The notes under the pieces are model-generated. The model did no database searches, was not told the origin of the DNA, and worked only from the letters and a program-made list of their open reading frames with translations. From NCBI GenBank assembly GCA_015056655.1, contig SVFV01000009.1, forward strand, positions 58,575 to 122,574: DNA of 64,000 nt, given 5' to 3'. The position numbers were made by a program, and so were the translations under genes. Positions 18,204 to 26,480 of the stretch are shown piece after piece. Positions within the stretch are counted from its first letter, which is position 1; each line of letters opens with the position of its first letter. Source of the stretch: Butyrivibrio sp. (GTDB taxonomy: Bacteria; Bacillota; Clostridia; Lachnospirales; Lachnospiraceae).

Positions 18204-19652
18204 ATGATTCGTGTAATTAAAGGCGACATAACAAAGGTTACAGGTTTCCAGGCTATAGTTAATTCAGCTAACAATAGCCTGCTTGGTGGCGCTGGCGTTG
18301 ATGGCGCAATTCACAGGGCTGCAGGCCCTCAGCTCAGGACTGAGTGCAGAAGGCTGAACGGATGTGAAACTGGAGAATCAAGAATTACTCTGGGTTACAA
18401 CCTGCCCTGTGGTCATATAATTCATTCTGTAGGTCCTGTTTGGATGGGCGGAACCGCCGGAGAAGAGGATCTTCTAAAGGCTTGTTATTCGAGCGCACTT
18501 CAACTTGCAATAGACAACAACATAAGGAAGCTTGCTTTTAGTGCAATTTCCTCAGGGGAATATGGCTATCCTTCTGAACTTGCTTCAAAGGTAGCAGTGG
18601 CAGCAGTCTGCGATTTTATCAAGGACAATCCCGATTCTTTTGATGATATCTGCTGGGTAGTTCAGGACGATAATACAGCTTCTGCCTACGCCGCAGAGAT
18701 AAAGGCCGCCGCCCCAAAGAAGACCGAACCAAAGAAAAAGAAGGCTGCTAAGAAGGCTGAGGTAGTAGAGGAAGAAGTGACAGAGAATGCTGAAGAAGAC
18801 TCGGAAACAGCAGAAGCTGCCGGGGATGGTGCAGAAGCAGGGACTGATAGTGTCGCTGAAGGAACCGGGGAAAATACTTCGGAAGGGGCAGCTGAGAAAG
18901 CAGAAGGTTCGGCGGATGGTACTTCGGGAGACAAAGCTGAAGACGGAGGAAATGCGTCTGAAAGTTCCGCTAATGGAGCAGGGGAATCAGAGAAAGCCCC
19001 CGAGAATACTTCTAAAACAGCTTCCACAAATAGCACAATTGGTAGTTTTCATGGCGCAATCTGGAACAGATATGACATCAACTGGCTTATCAGGGAAGTC
19101 GATTCCGGAAAGAAGCTCACCTACACTTGCTTCTGGCATGGAGACGAGAATTCAGAGAACAACATTCTTTCAAGCTGGTATGGTGGAAGACTTATTTTCA
19201 TAAATGGACGAAAGTATGACACTGTCGAGCAGTACCTGATGTCAGAGATGGCACTTCTTTTCGGGGATACGGACACCTATGAGCTTATAATGTCCGAGCC
19301 TGATCCGGCACAGTGCAAGAAATATGGTCGAAACATCAAGCATTTCGATGAAGCTGCCTGGGAGATAGTTTTTAGGGAAGTTATTTTCCATGGAAATGTT
19401 GGCAAAGCCATATCTGACAAGGAGTTTGCGCAGGCACTTCTCGCGACAGGCGATTCTGTACTTATAGAAGCAAGCCCTTTTGATGATATTTACGGCGCAG
19501 GCATGAAGGAGAGCGAACTCTTGAATGAGGACGGAACCCTGAAGGTACTGCCTAAGGAGTGGAGAGCCTACAAGTCAGAGCGCCAGGCCCAGAACGTGCT
19601 TGGATTTGTGCTCATGGCTGTGAGAGACTATTTGAGGATGTTTTCGGAATGA
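18204..19652 (+). CDS. Macrodomain-NADAR fusion, putative dual ADP-ribosyl hydrolase
   Basis: A 482-residue cytosolic protein in three parts. Residues 1-168 are a MacroD/YmdB-type macrodomain: VNSANNSLLGGAGVDGAIH holds the Asn and Asp of the ADP-ribose site, and SAISSGEYGYP is the phosphate loop. Residues 169-278 are a low-complexity Ala/Glu/Gly/Ser linker that starts with a Lys-rich patch (KKTEPKKKKAAKKAE). Residues 279-482 are a NADAR (YbiA/DUF1768) domain, with CFWHG, LSSWYGG, YDTVEQYLMSEMALLFGD, KYGRNIKHFDEAAW and EASPFDDIYGAGM. Macrodomains remove ADP-ribose from proteins or nucleic acids; NADAR proteins act on ADP-ribose-linked products and some members remove ADP-ribose from guanine. 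Fusing both suggests repair or detoxification of ADP-ribosylated DNA or metabolites. No ADP-ribosyltransferase toxin is adjacent. Confidence 0.88.
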   Translation: MIRVIKGDITKVTGFQAIVNSANNSLLGGAGVDGAIHRAAGPQLRTECRRLNGCETGESRITLGYNLPCGHIIHSVGPVWMGGTAGEEDLLKACYSSALQLAIDNNIRKLAFSAISSGEYGYPSELASKVAVAAVCDFIKDNPDSFDDICWVVQDDNTASAYAAEIKAAAPKKTEPKKKKAAKKAEVVEEEVTENAEEDSETAEAAGDGAEAGTDSVAEGTGENTSEGAAEKAEGSADGTSGDKAEDGGNASESSANGAGESEKAPENTSKTASTNSTIGSFHGAIWNRYDINWLIREVDSGKKLTYTCFWHGDENSENNILSSWYGGRLIFINGRKYDTVEQYLMSEMALLFGDTDTYELIMSEPDPAQCKKYGRNIKHFDEAAWEIVFREVIFHGNVGKAISDKEFAQALLATGDSVLIEASPFDDIYGAGMKESELLNEDGTLKVLPKEWRAYKSERQAQNVLGFVLMAVRDYLRMFSE

Positions 19653-19750
19653 GCTTTTGATTTGTATATTCGTGGTGGTATAGAGTAACACTGCAATATA
19701 ATGCGATTTTTATATAGAAATGATCTGGCCCGATAGTTTTTGGCACAAAA

Positions 19751-19837
19751 TGGAAATAAGAGCATGAAATAGAAATTTGGTACCCAAAAGAGAAGTAAAA
19801 ATGGGTACCAATTTTTTTGCAAGCCCATCTATTTCCA
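19751..19837 (+). repeat. Long imperfect palindrome centred on GGTACC arms; possible terminator or sRNA
   Basis: Inner arms AAATTTGGTACCCA (19773-19786) and TGGGTACCAATTTTTTT (19802-19818) form a stem of about 13 bp ending in a T-run, which could terminate the macrodomain-NADAR transcript. Outer arms TGGAAATA (19751-19758) and TATTTCCA (19830-19837) extend the palindrome. A TATAAT occurs upstream (19697-19702), so a separate short RNA is conceivable. The left half is repeated downstream. Confidence 0.6.
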
Positions 19838-19862
19838 GACAGGCAATTGAAAAGCAAAGGAT

Positions 19863-19898
19863 TGGAAATAAGAGCAGAAAATAAAAATTTGGTACCCA
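19863..19898 (+). repeat. Second copy of the 36-nt left half of the upstream palindrome
   Basis: Positions 19863-19898 match 19751-19786 at 33 of 36 bases, 112 nt apart. This copy has no matching right arm. A related GGGGTACCAAATTTC lies at 56937-56951 near another intergenic start. The stretch 19653-19973 has no gene other than these repeats. Confidence 0.7.
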
Positions 19899-19973
19899 TT
19901 TCAGGTAAAGAACAGGCCCTCAACCATAGAAAATAAGCGGAAAAGGGGAGGAAATAGAAAAAATTATAAATAA

Positions 19974-20015
19974 TTAGCACTCACTCTTGACGAGTGCTAA
20001 CAATAGTGTTATAAC
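19974..20015 (+). promoter_or_regulatory. CIRCE operator overlapping the hsp20 promoter
   Basis: A perfect CIRCE element, TTAGCACTC-N9-GAGTGCTAA, spans 19974-20000. A promoter TTGACG (19987-19992), 17-bp spacer and TATAAC (20010-20015) begins inside the operator, so HrcA bound to CIRCE would cover the -35 region. This places the downstream hsp20 under HrcA heat-shock repression. Confidence 0.93.
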
Positions 20016-20056
20016 AGTTATAGAACAAGGGAACAGAAATAAAGGGAGCAATAATA

Positions 20057-20089
20057 ATGATGATGAAAACTCCGGTCCCCGAATCATAA
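20057..20089 (+). CDS. Possible 10-codon leader peptide ahead of hsp20
   Basis: AAGGGAG lies 8 nt upstream of an ORF encoding MMMKTPVPES. It lies inside the hsp20 5' untranslated region, 38 nt before the hsp20 start, and begins with three Met codons. It may be a fortuitous ORF; only the good ribosome binding site supports it. Confidence 0.25.
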   Translation: MMMKTPVPES

Positions 20090-20127
20090 TTCTAAACTAT
20101 TAGTTTTTATATAAGGAGGTAACTATT

Positions 20128-20577
20128 ATGTTGATGCCTAGTATTTTTGAAGAGAACTTATTAGATAACTGGTTTGATTTCCCGAGATTCTGCGATTCCG
20201 ATGACACAGAGAGGAAGCTCTATGGTAAGAATGCAAGCAGACTTATGAAGACAGATGTCCATGAGAGAGAGGATGGCTACGAAGTAGACATTGACCTTCC
20301 TGGATTTAAGAAGGACGAGATTTCACTCGAACTTGATAATGGATACCTTACAGTAAGCGCTGCCAAGGGACTTGATAAGGATGAGAAGGACAACAAGGGT
20401 AAGCTCATCAGACAGGAGCGCTACGCAGGTTCGATGCAGAGAAGCTTCTATGTAGGCGAGAACCTTACTGAGGAAGACATCAAGGCTTCCTTCAAGGACG
20501 GCGTTCTTAACCTCAACATTCCTAAGAAGGAACAGCCTAAGGTTCCTGAGAAAAAGACAATCATGATCGAGGGATAA
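20128..20577 (+). CDS. hsp20: Small heat-shock protein, Hsp20/alpha-crystallin family
   Basis: A 149-residue ATP-independent chaperone that holds unfolding proteins. The N-terminus MLMPSIFEENLLDNWFDF is of the type seen in clostridial Hsp20. The alpha-crystallin domain (about residues 45-140) has DVHEREDGYEVDIDLPGF, the conserved KEDI-like EEDIKASFKDGVLNLNIPK, and a C-terminal tail with a PKV element. AAGGAGG lies just upstream of the ATG. The gene stands alone behind a CIRCE-controlled promoter and is followed by a terminator, so it is a single-gene HrcA regulon member. Confidence 0.95.
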   Translation: MLMPSIFEENLLDNWFDFPRFCDSDDTERKLYGKNASRLMKTDVHEREDGYEVDIDLPGFKKDEISLELDNGYLTVSAAKGLDKDEKDNKGKLIRQERYAGSMQRSFYVGENLTEEDIKASFKDGVLNLNIPKKEQPKVPEKKTIMIEG

Positions 20578-20627
20578 CCACCAGACAATAAACCCGCTTA
20601 TATCTAAGACACCTCAATATATATTGA

Positions 20628-20661
20628 AATGCCCTCTCTGCTTTAGCAGGGAGGGTATTTC
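20628..20661 (+). terminator. Intrinsic terminator after hsp20
   Basis: Hairpin AATGCCCTCTCTGC / GCAGGGAGGGTATTT with a TTTA loop. Confidence 0.85.
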
Positions 20662-20768
20662 TATGCCCAACCTATAACCATTCATAGAAACCTTTTATAT
20701 AGTAAAACTCTGGCAAAGAATGTATAATGATTTCGGTATGAAAAAATACATTTACGGAGGATAAAGGT

Positions 20769-21323
20769 ATGAAATTAAAGTTTGGTATTAAGGAAGTTGT
20801 CGCTCTTGGTATCGGAACAGCACTTTTTGTAGTTCTTACAACTGTGCAGATTCCTTTCTTTGTAGTTCCCAACACAGCACTTCAGCCCAGAATGGCAGTA
20901 CTTGCTTTTATTGCAGCTGTATTTGGACCTATCGTTGGTGGTGTTGCAGGACTTCTTGGACATTCACTTGGTGATGCATTCTTCTACGGTTCAGTATGGT
21001 GGAGCTGGGTATTCCCTGAGGCAGTTGTTGGCGTAGCAATTGGAATATTTGCTAAAAAGTTCGCTGTAACAGAGGGTGGCTTCGTAGGAAAGAACATCGT
21101 ACTTTTCAACATCGTTCAGGTTATTGCAAATGCTGTAGCATGGATCATTGTTGCTCCTGTTCTTGATATTCTTGTTTATGCTGAGCCTGCTAACAAGGTA
21201 TTTGCTCAGGGTGCGTTTGCATTTATTGGAAACATCGTAGTAATCGGAATCCTTGGATCAATTCTTCTTGTTGCTTATTCCAAGCTTTCTGGAAAATCAT
21301 CTGATCTTAAGGTGGAGGAATAA
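20769..21323 (+). CDS. ECF transporter substrate-binding (S) component, UPF0397 family
   Basis: A 184-residue integral membrane protein with about five or six helices. The N-terminus (VVALGIGTALFVVLT), VPNTALQPRMAVLAFIAAVFGP and the GHSLGDAFFYGSVWWSWVF segment are characteristic of UPF0397 S components, which bind the vitamin or other micronutrient. The fused ATPase and the T component follow directly, completing a group I ECF transporter. UPF0397 members are often labelled riboflavin transporters in databases, but the substrate cannot be read from the sequence and no riboswitch was recognised upstream to settle it. GGAGG precedes the ATG, and a TATAAT is present at 20723-20728 without a clear -35. 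Confidence 0.88.
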   Translation: MKLKFGIKEVVALGIGTALFVVLTTVQIPFFVVPNTALQPRMAVLAFIAAVFGPIVGGVAGLLGHSLGDAFFYGSVWWSWVFPEAVVGVAIGIFAKKFAVTEGGFVGKNIVLFNIVQVIANAVAWIIVAPVLDILVYAEPANKVFAQGAFAFIGNIVVIGILGSILLVAYSKLSGKSSDLKVEE

Positions 21324-21327
21324 TAGA

Positions 21328-23058
21328 TTGGATAAGTCACCAATCATAGAATTTTCAAACGTATCATTTAAGTACAGGGTTCAGCAGGAGCCCACACTTA
21401 AAAACATAAACTTAAAGATTTACCCGGGCGAGAAGGTTCTCATAGCAGGACAGTCTGGCTCTGGTAAATCTACATTGGCACATTGCCTCAATGCTCTTAT
21501 CCCCTGCTCCTTTAAAGGGGATATGAGCGGAACACTCCGAGTAGCTGGGGAGATCCCCAGTGAGCTCGGAGTTTTTGGCATGTCACAAATTGTGGGAACA
21601 GTTCTTCAGGATACTGATGGACAGTTCATTGCCCTGACAGTAGCAGAGGACATAGCCTTTGCTTTGGAAAATGAATGCACACCTCAGGCTGAGATGTTTG
21701 GCAAGGTTGATGAGGTTGCAGAAAAACTAGAGCTTACCAAGGTTTTAAAGAATGCACCTGGTGATCTTTCAGGTGGCCAGAAGCAGAGAGTTTCACTTGG
21801 TGGAGTAATGGCTTGCGATGTAAAGGTGCTTTTGTTTGATGAGCCCCTTGCAAACCTTGATCCCGCAACTGGCAAGAGAACCATTGCGCTAATTGATGAA
21901 ATCATGAAGCGCGAGGATATGACTGTTATCATTATTGAGCACAGAATTGAGGATGTGCTTTATAAGGACGTGGACAGGGTTATCCTCATGGGTAATGGTG
22001 AGATCATAGCTGACATGCATCCTGATGAGCTTCTCAGTGTAGGTCTTTTGTCTGAGCATGGAATAAGAGAGCCACTGTATGTTGCTGCAATAAAGGCAGC
22101 AGGCGGACAAATCGATAAAGATACTCATCCGCAGCATATAGAGAGTATGGAACTTGAGCCCTATAAGGACAAAATCCACAGCTGGTTCCATTCTGTACCA
22201 GAGCATAAGCATGAGAATAATTCTGATGTAATCCTTTCTGTGAAGAATCTTTCATTTGGATATGACAGTGACAGAGAGATTTTGCATGATGTCAATTTTG
22301 AAGTAAAAAAGGGAGAGATGATTTCCCTTGTTGGAAAAAACGGTGCAGGAAAATCAACGCTGGCGTCCCTTATCTGCGGATTCTACAAGCCTGATGAAGG
22401 CCAGATCCTTTTTAAGGGAGAGGACATGTCGACTCTGTCCATAAAGGAGAGAGGAGAGCGCATTGGCTATGTTATGCAAAGTCCCAATCAGATGATCAGT
22501 AAGCCGATGATCTCTGAGGAGGTGGGACTTGGACTTACAGCCAGAGGCGTAGATCCTGAAACAGTAAAAAATAAGGTAAATGAAGCTCTTAAGATTTGCG
22601 GACTTTATCCCTTCAGAAAATGGCCTGTGACAGCACTTTCCTTTGGACAAAAAAAGAGAGTTTCCATAGCATCAATACTTGTGCTTGATCCAGAGATAAT
22701 TATTCTGGATGAACCCACAGCGGGACAGGATTACAGCCACTACACAGAGATTATGGAATTCCTTAGAAAGCTCTGCTTAGAGACAGGAATCACCATAATA
22801 ATGATCACTCATGATATGCACCTGATGCTGGAATATACTGACAGGACGCTGGTTTTATCAGATGGACAGCTTCTCATGGACACTGAGCCAGTTAAGGTTC
22901 TGACAAATGAAGAAATATGTAACAGGGCATATTTAAAGAAAACGTCATTATATGATTTGGCTGTGAGATGTGGAATCGATGATGCTTCCGAGTTTGCAGC
23001 AAGGTTTATTGATGATGAGAGAGAAAGGAGATGCCATGACAAGAATGATCTCCTATGA
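21328..23058 (+). CDS. ECF transporter energy-coupling ATPase, fused A-A' (two ABC domains)
   Basis: I start at the TTG at 21328, 4 nt after the S-component stop, with GGAGG 9 nt upstream; the ATG-containing extension would overlap the previous gene by 71 nt. The 576-residue protein carries two ABC ATPase domains. Domain 1 has Walker A GQSGSGKST (about residue 41), signature LSGGQKQRVS (about 145) and Walker B VLLFDEP. Domain 2 has Walker A GKNGAGKST (about 335), signature LSFGQKKRVS (about 438) and Walker B IIILDEPTAGQD. This equals EcfA1 and EcfA2 fused in one chain, as in YkoD-like proteins. It powers uptake through the S and T components encoded on either side. Confidence 0.92.
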   Translation: MDKSPIIEFSNVSFKYRVQQEPTLKNINLKIYPGEKVLIAGQSGSGKSTLAHCLNALIPCSFKGDMSGTLRVAGEIPSELGVFGMSQIVGTVLQDTDGQFIALTVAEDIAFALENECTPQAEMFGKVDEVAEKLELTKVLKNAPGDLSGGQKQRVSLGGVMACDVKVLLFDEPLANLDPATGKRTIALIDEIMKREDMTVIIIEHRIEDVLYKDVDRVILMGNGEIIADMHPDELLSVGLLSEHGIREPLYVAAIKAAGGQIDKDTHPQHIESMELEPYKDKIHSWFHSVPEHKHENNSDVILSVKNLSFGYDSDREILHDVNFEVKKGEMISLVGKNGAGKSTLASLICGFYKPDEGQILFKGEDMSTLSIKERGERIGYVMQSPNQMISKPMISEEVGLGLTARGVDPETVKNKVNEALKICGLYPFRKWPVTALSFGQKKRVSIASILVLDPEIIILDEPTAGQDYSHYTEIMEFLRKLCLETGITIIMITHDMHLMLEYTDRTLVLSDGQLLMDTEPVKVLTNEEICNRAYLKKTSLYDLAVRCGIDDASEFAARFIDDERERRCHDKNDLL

Positions 23059-23863
23059 AAAGAAGGATACGCCAATACATAAGCTGAGCGGCTTTACAAA
23101 GCTTGTATTTTTCCTTCTCTGGTGCATGACAAGTGCGCTGACCTTTGACACGAGAATACTTCTTTTGATGCTTGTTATGGGAGCCATTATTTACAAGGTT
23201 TCCGGGACAAAGTGGAAGCAGGTTTCAGGCGTGTTTAAAGCTGTAATGGTATTCATGACTATAAATCTTGTGTGCATTTTCTTTTTTGCTCCATACGAGG
23301 GCTGCAGGATTTATGGTTCAAGGACAGACATAGCTCACTTATTTGGCAATTATAACTTTACAAAAGAGCAGTTGTTCTATGAGTTCAACGTTCTCGTCAA
23401 GTATTTTACGGTAATACCGTCAGTGTTTATTTTCCTTACGACGACAGATCCAAGTGAACTGGCTTCGTCCCTTAACGGTGTGGGAGTACCTTATTCCATC
23501 GCTTATTCACTGGAGATTGCCCTTAGATATATTCCGGATATTCAGGACGAGTTCCACAGAATAAAAAATGCCCAGGAGGCGAGAGGAATAGAAATGAGCG
23601 CCAAGGGTAGGCTCTTATCCAGGATAAAGAATACAGCCGCTATAATTTTTCCTCTTCTTTTTTCTTCTATGGAGAGAATAGACGTGGTAAGTAATGCCAT
23701 GGAGCTTCGCGGATTTGGCAAGAAAAAATCACGAACATGGTATTCCAGAAGGAAGCTTACCAAGGGAGATTTTTTAGTTCTAACTTTTATAGTACTGTTC
23801 TTTGCAGGTGCGATGATATTCACCTACCATGATGGAAGTAGATTTTTTAATCCTTTTATATGA
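23036..23863 (+). CDS. ecfT: ECF transporter transmembrane (T) component
   Basis: A 275-residue membrane protein that couples the ATPases to the S component. The start is the ATG at 23036, with AAAGGAG 5 nt upstream, overlapping the end of the ATPase gene by 23 nt. Four to five hydrophobic segments are visible. Two coupling-helix motifs typical of EcfT are present: EARGIEM (Ala-Arg-Gly type) and ELRGFGKKK (Leu-Arg-Gly variant). The protein ends the ECF operon and is followed by a terminator. Confidence 0.9.
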   Translation: MTRMISYEKKDTPIHKLSGFTKLVFFLLWCMTSALTFDTRILLLMLVMGAIIYKVSGTKWKQVSGVFKAVMVFMTINLVCIFFFAPYEGCRIYGSRTDIAHLFGNYNFTKEQLFYEFNVLVKYFTVIPSVFIFLTTTDPSELASSLNGVGVPYSIAYSLEIALRYIPDIQDEFHRIKNAQEARGIEMSAKGRLLSRIKNTAAIIFPLLFSSMERIDVVSNAMELRGFGKKKSRTWYSRRKLTKGDFLVLTFIVLFFAGAMIFTYHDGSRFFNPFI

Positions 23864-23870
23864 AATGAAA

Positions 23871-23918
23871 AACGCCAATGCTTTGATGAATAACTTAAAG
23901 CATTGGCGTTAATTTTTT
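23871..23918 (+). terminator. Intrinsic terminator after the ECF operon
   Basis: Perfect 14-bp hairpin AACGCCAATGCTTT / AAAGCATTGGCGTT with a T6 run. Confidence 0.9.
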
Positions 23919-23948
23919 GGACTAATATCTTAGACGAAAAGTCTGATT

Positions 23949-25703
23949 TTACGCAGCCTTTTCACTTTCAGTTTCATTATTTGCTTTATTCTTGTGCTGC
24001 TCTATAAGTGTCTTAGCAGCGATAACTGCAAGTACAACTGAAAGAGCAACAAGGAATACTGCGATTACTGACTGAACAAGTGCCCATCCATCTGCTGCGC
24101 CTGAGAAGTAAGCTGTCATCTTTGCCTTAATTGTCTGGCAGAGAGAGCAGATAGTAACAGCAAGCATGAATACCATGGGTACAAAGAACATCTTGTTGTT
24201 CTTTCCAACTGAGCCAAGCCATGTGCAAACTGCAAGGAGACCTACTGCAGCAAGAAGCTGGTTAGCTGCGCCGAAGAGAGGCCAAATCTTTGTGTAACCA
24301 GTCATACCAAGACTTACACCAAGTACAACTGTGATTGTAGTTGCAACATAAGGATTAGCAAGAACCTTCTTGTAACCAGTTGCATCCTTAGCTGTCTCGC
24401 CCTGATCAAGGAAAAACTCCTGGAACATGTATCTTGCAAGTCTTGTAGCTGTATCAAGTGATGTAAGGCAGAATACTGAAACTGCAAGGATGAGCATCTG
24501 ATACATGATGTTCTGCATGCCGGGTGCGAAGGTAGCGATCATTGCTGAAAGGCCGCCTGCGAATACCTGAGTAGGGCTTGCATAAGTTCCGTCAGAAGCG
24601 GCAGCCCATACAAAGCCGATAGCGCAAAGAGAGATAACTGCTACTGCACATTCGATAAGCATTGAGCCAAAAGCTACAGGCTGAGCATGCTTTTCGTTAT
24701 CGAGCTGCTTAGCTGTTGTTCCTGAAGAAACAAGTGAATGGAAACCTGAAATAGCTCCGCATGCGATTGTAACAAAGAGTGCAGGGAAAGCTGTTCCTGT
24801 TGTAAATACGCCAGTTCCCTTAAGTGATGCATCACCCATAGCAGGAACCTGGAAGCTGCCATGTCCTGTAACTACCGCACCGATTACAGCGATTACACCA
24901 GCTGCGATCATGAAGTAGAGAAGGAATGAACTAAGGTAATCTCTAGGCTGTAACAGAATCCATACAGGTGTTACAGAAGCAACAAGGATATATGCTGCAA
25001 GAACCCACATCCATGTATTGTAAGAAAGTGCGATGGGATGGAAGTTAAGACCAATAGCAACGATGGCGATAATTCCAACAACGCCTGCAACTGAAGCAAC
25101 GCCTACAGGTGCATTTTTTCTATAAACAAAGTAACCGAAAGCCATAGCCAGAGCGATGAAAAGAATAGAAATCATAGCTGTTGACTCGTTAGCTGCAAGG
25201 GTAGCTCCCTCAACTGCTGCGCCTGCTGCTGTAGTAGTACCAAAGGTGCTTGCAACGATTGAGCTGAAAGCTGCTACAACAAGCAGAAGAGTAAGGTAAC
25301 CAAAGGTAAGGAAAAGCTTCTTAGCCTTTCTTCCCATAGCATCATCGATGATCTCACCGATTGACTGACCCTTGTGACGAAGTGATGCAAAAAGAGCACC
25401 AAAGTCATGTACGCCACCAAAGAAAATTCCTCCGATGAGTACCCATAAAAGTACAGGAACCCAGCCAAATACTGCGGCCTGGATAGGACCATTTATAGGG
25501 CCTGCACCTGCGATTGAAGAAAAGTGATGTCCCATAAGGACAGGTGTCTTGGCAGGAACATAATCCATGCCATCCTGAAGTTCGTGAGCCGGAGTCTTAC
25601 GACTCGGATCGATTCCCCACTGCTTTGAAAGCCAGCCGCCATAAAGTACATATCCGGCAACCAGGATCAAAGCACTACCAATAAGTAACACTGCTGCATT
25701 CAT
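23949..25703 (-). CDS. cstA: CstA-family carbon starvation/pyruvate transporter
   Basis: A 584-residue inner-membrane transporter with many hydrophobic segments (roughly 14-16). Family hallmarks are the start NAAVLLIGSALILVAGY, GWLSKQWGIDPSRKTPA, the signature GHHFSSIAGAGPINGPIQA, the GGVHDFGALFASLRHKGQSI loop and SLDTATRLARYMFQE. CstA and its relative BtsT import pyruvate or peptides when carbon is scarce. It is shorter than E. coli CstA (about 700 residues), as is common in Firmicutes. AAGGAGGAG precedes the ATG. The unknown gene that starts at 26299 lies 41 nt upstream on the same strand and is probably in the same operon. Confidence 0.9.
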   Translation of the reverse strand: MNAAVLLIGSALILVAGYVLYGGWLSKQWGIDPSRKTPAHELQDGMDYVPAKTPVLMGHHFSSIAGAGPINGPIQAAVFGWVPVLLWVLIGGIFFGGVHDFGALFASLRHKGQSIGEIIDDAMGRKAKKLFLTFGYLTLLLVVAAFSSIVASTFGTTTAAGAAVEGATLAANESTAMISILFIALAMAFGYFVYRKNAPVGVASVAGVVGIIAIVAIGLNFHPIALSYNTWMWVLAAYILVASVTPVWILLQPRDYLSSFLLYFMIAAGVIAVIGAVVTGHGSFQVPAMGDASLKGTGVFTTGTAFPALFVTIACGAISGFHSLVSSGTTAKQLDNEKHAQPVAFGSMLIECAVAVISLCAIGFVWAAASDGTYASPTQVFAGGLSAMIATFAPGMQNIMYQMLILAVSVFCLTSLDTATRLARYMFQEFFLDQGETAKDATGYKKVLANPYVATTITVVLGVSLGMTGYTKIWPLFGAANQLLAAVGLLAVCTWLGSVGKNNKMFFVPMVFMLAVTICSLCQTIKAKMTAYFSGAADGWALVQSVIAVFLVALSVVLAVIAAKTLIEQHKNKANNETESEKAA

Positions 25704-25744
25704 AAAACAACTCCTCCTTAAATCCCCTTAGGGTAATTAACATA

Positions 25745-26299
25745 TTAGCTTGCAGCTTCTACAGAAGTAGAAACTTTCTCATAGACATCCGAGAGTAGGT
25801 CTCGAAGGTCTCGGCCACAGTAGTTTGAATAGACGTTACCTGATGAAAGGGAGATTAGTATAAGTCTGGCTTCACTGTGGCCTCGGAAATTAAACATATA
25901 ACCTCGGTCATATTTGAATTTTTTTATGGCCCTGATGGTTTCTGGAGTGGGATCGGTGTCTGATACAATGACGAAAGTCATGTAGGTACACATGTGATCT
26001 TTCTCGGGATAATTCTGCCCTTTTCGGACAAGCTCAGGTTCCATATGGCCTTCAATGATGTCCTTTATGTCTGAAAGATTCTCTGTATTAAAAGAAGAAA
26101 CATTCTCAAACAGAACATGCTCGTATGCCTTAATTGCCCAGAGCTGTGCCTCTTTTCTCAGCACATATTTCTCACTTAATGAGCAGAAGTAGGCATAGGC
26201 CGGATAGGTCCTGTCTCCAAGTGTGTATTTTTCAGTTATATCGAAGTTTGCCTGATATCGGCGAAGAAGTTCCCCAAAATAAGTATCTGATGATACCAT
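25745..26299 (-). CDS. Unknown protein encoded just upstream of cstA
   Basis: A 184-residue soluble protein that I cannot assign. It has mixed alpha/beta character: an N-terminal helical half (residues 5-60, rich in Tyr and Arg), a hydrophobic strand (CTYMTFVIVSDT, about 104-115), and a C-terminal half with FKYDRGYMFNFRGHSEARLILISL and a short helix. No signal peptide, membrane segment or nucleotide-binding motif is seen. AAAGGGG and AGGAG lie before the ATG. Its position 41 nt ahead of cstA suggests a role in regulating or supporting the transporter, but this is inference from location only. Confidence 0.8.
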   Translation of the reverse strand: MVSSDTYFGELLRRYQANFDITEKYTLGDRTYPAYAYFCSLSEKYVLRKEAQLWAIKAYEHVLFENVSSFNTENLSDIKDIIEGHMEPELVRKGQNYPEKDHMCTYMTFVIVSDTDPTPETIRAIKKFKYDRGYMFNFRGHSEARLILISLSSGNVYSNYCGRDLRDLLSDVYEKVSTSVEAAS

Positions 26300-26451
26300 C
26301 TCCTGTCCCCTTTCAGGTCAATTTTCTTGACCTATTTTAAAATGTCTAGAGAACACTTTATCACTTTGACGCGTTATTGCAAGATGACAAATTTAATCAG
26401 TTTATAAAATTTTTAGATTAATTTTGTAATGTATTTAGAATTTTGTAGAAT

Positions 26452-26480
26452 AAAAAAAGACCTTGTGAAAAATCACAAGG
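26452..26480 (-). terminator. Intrinsic terminator of the AraC-type regulator gene
   Basis: Read on the minus strand, CCTTGTGA / TCACAAGG with a 4-nt loop is followed by TCTTTTTTT. The first arm includes the TGA stop codon of the regulator gene. Confidence 0.85.

Noticed and set aside
18686..19036. Minus-strand and +1 frame ORFs across the macrodomain-NADAR linker
   Set aside because: They arise from the repetitive Ala/Glu/Gly/Ser codons of the linker; no start signal or family match is seen.
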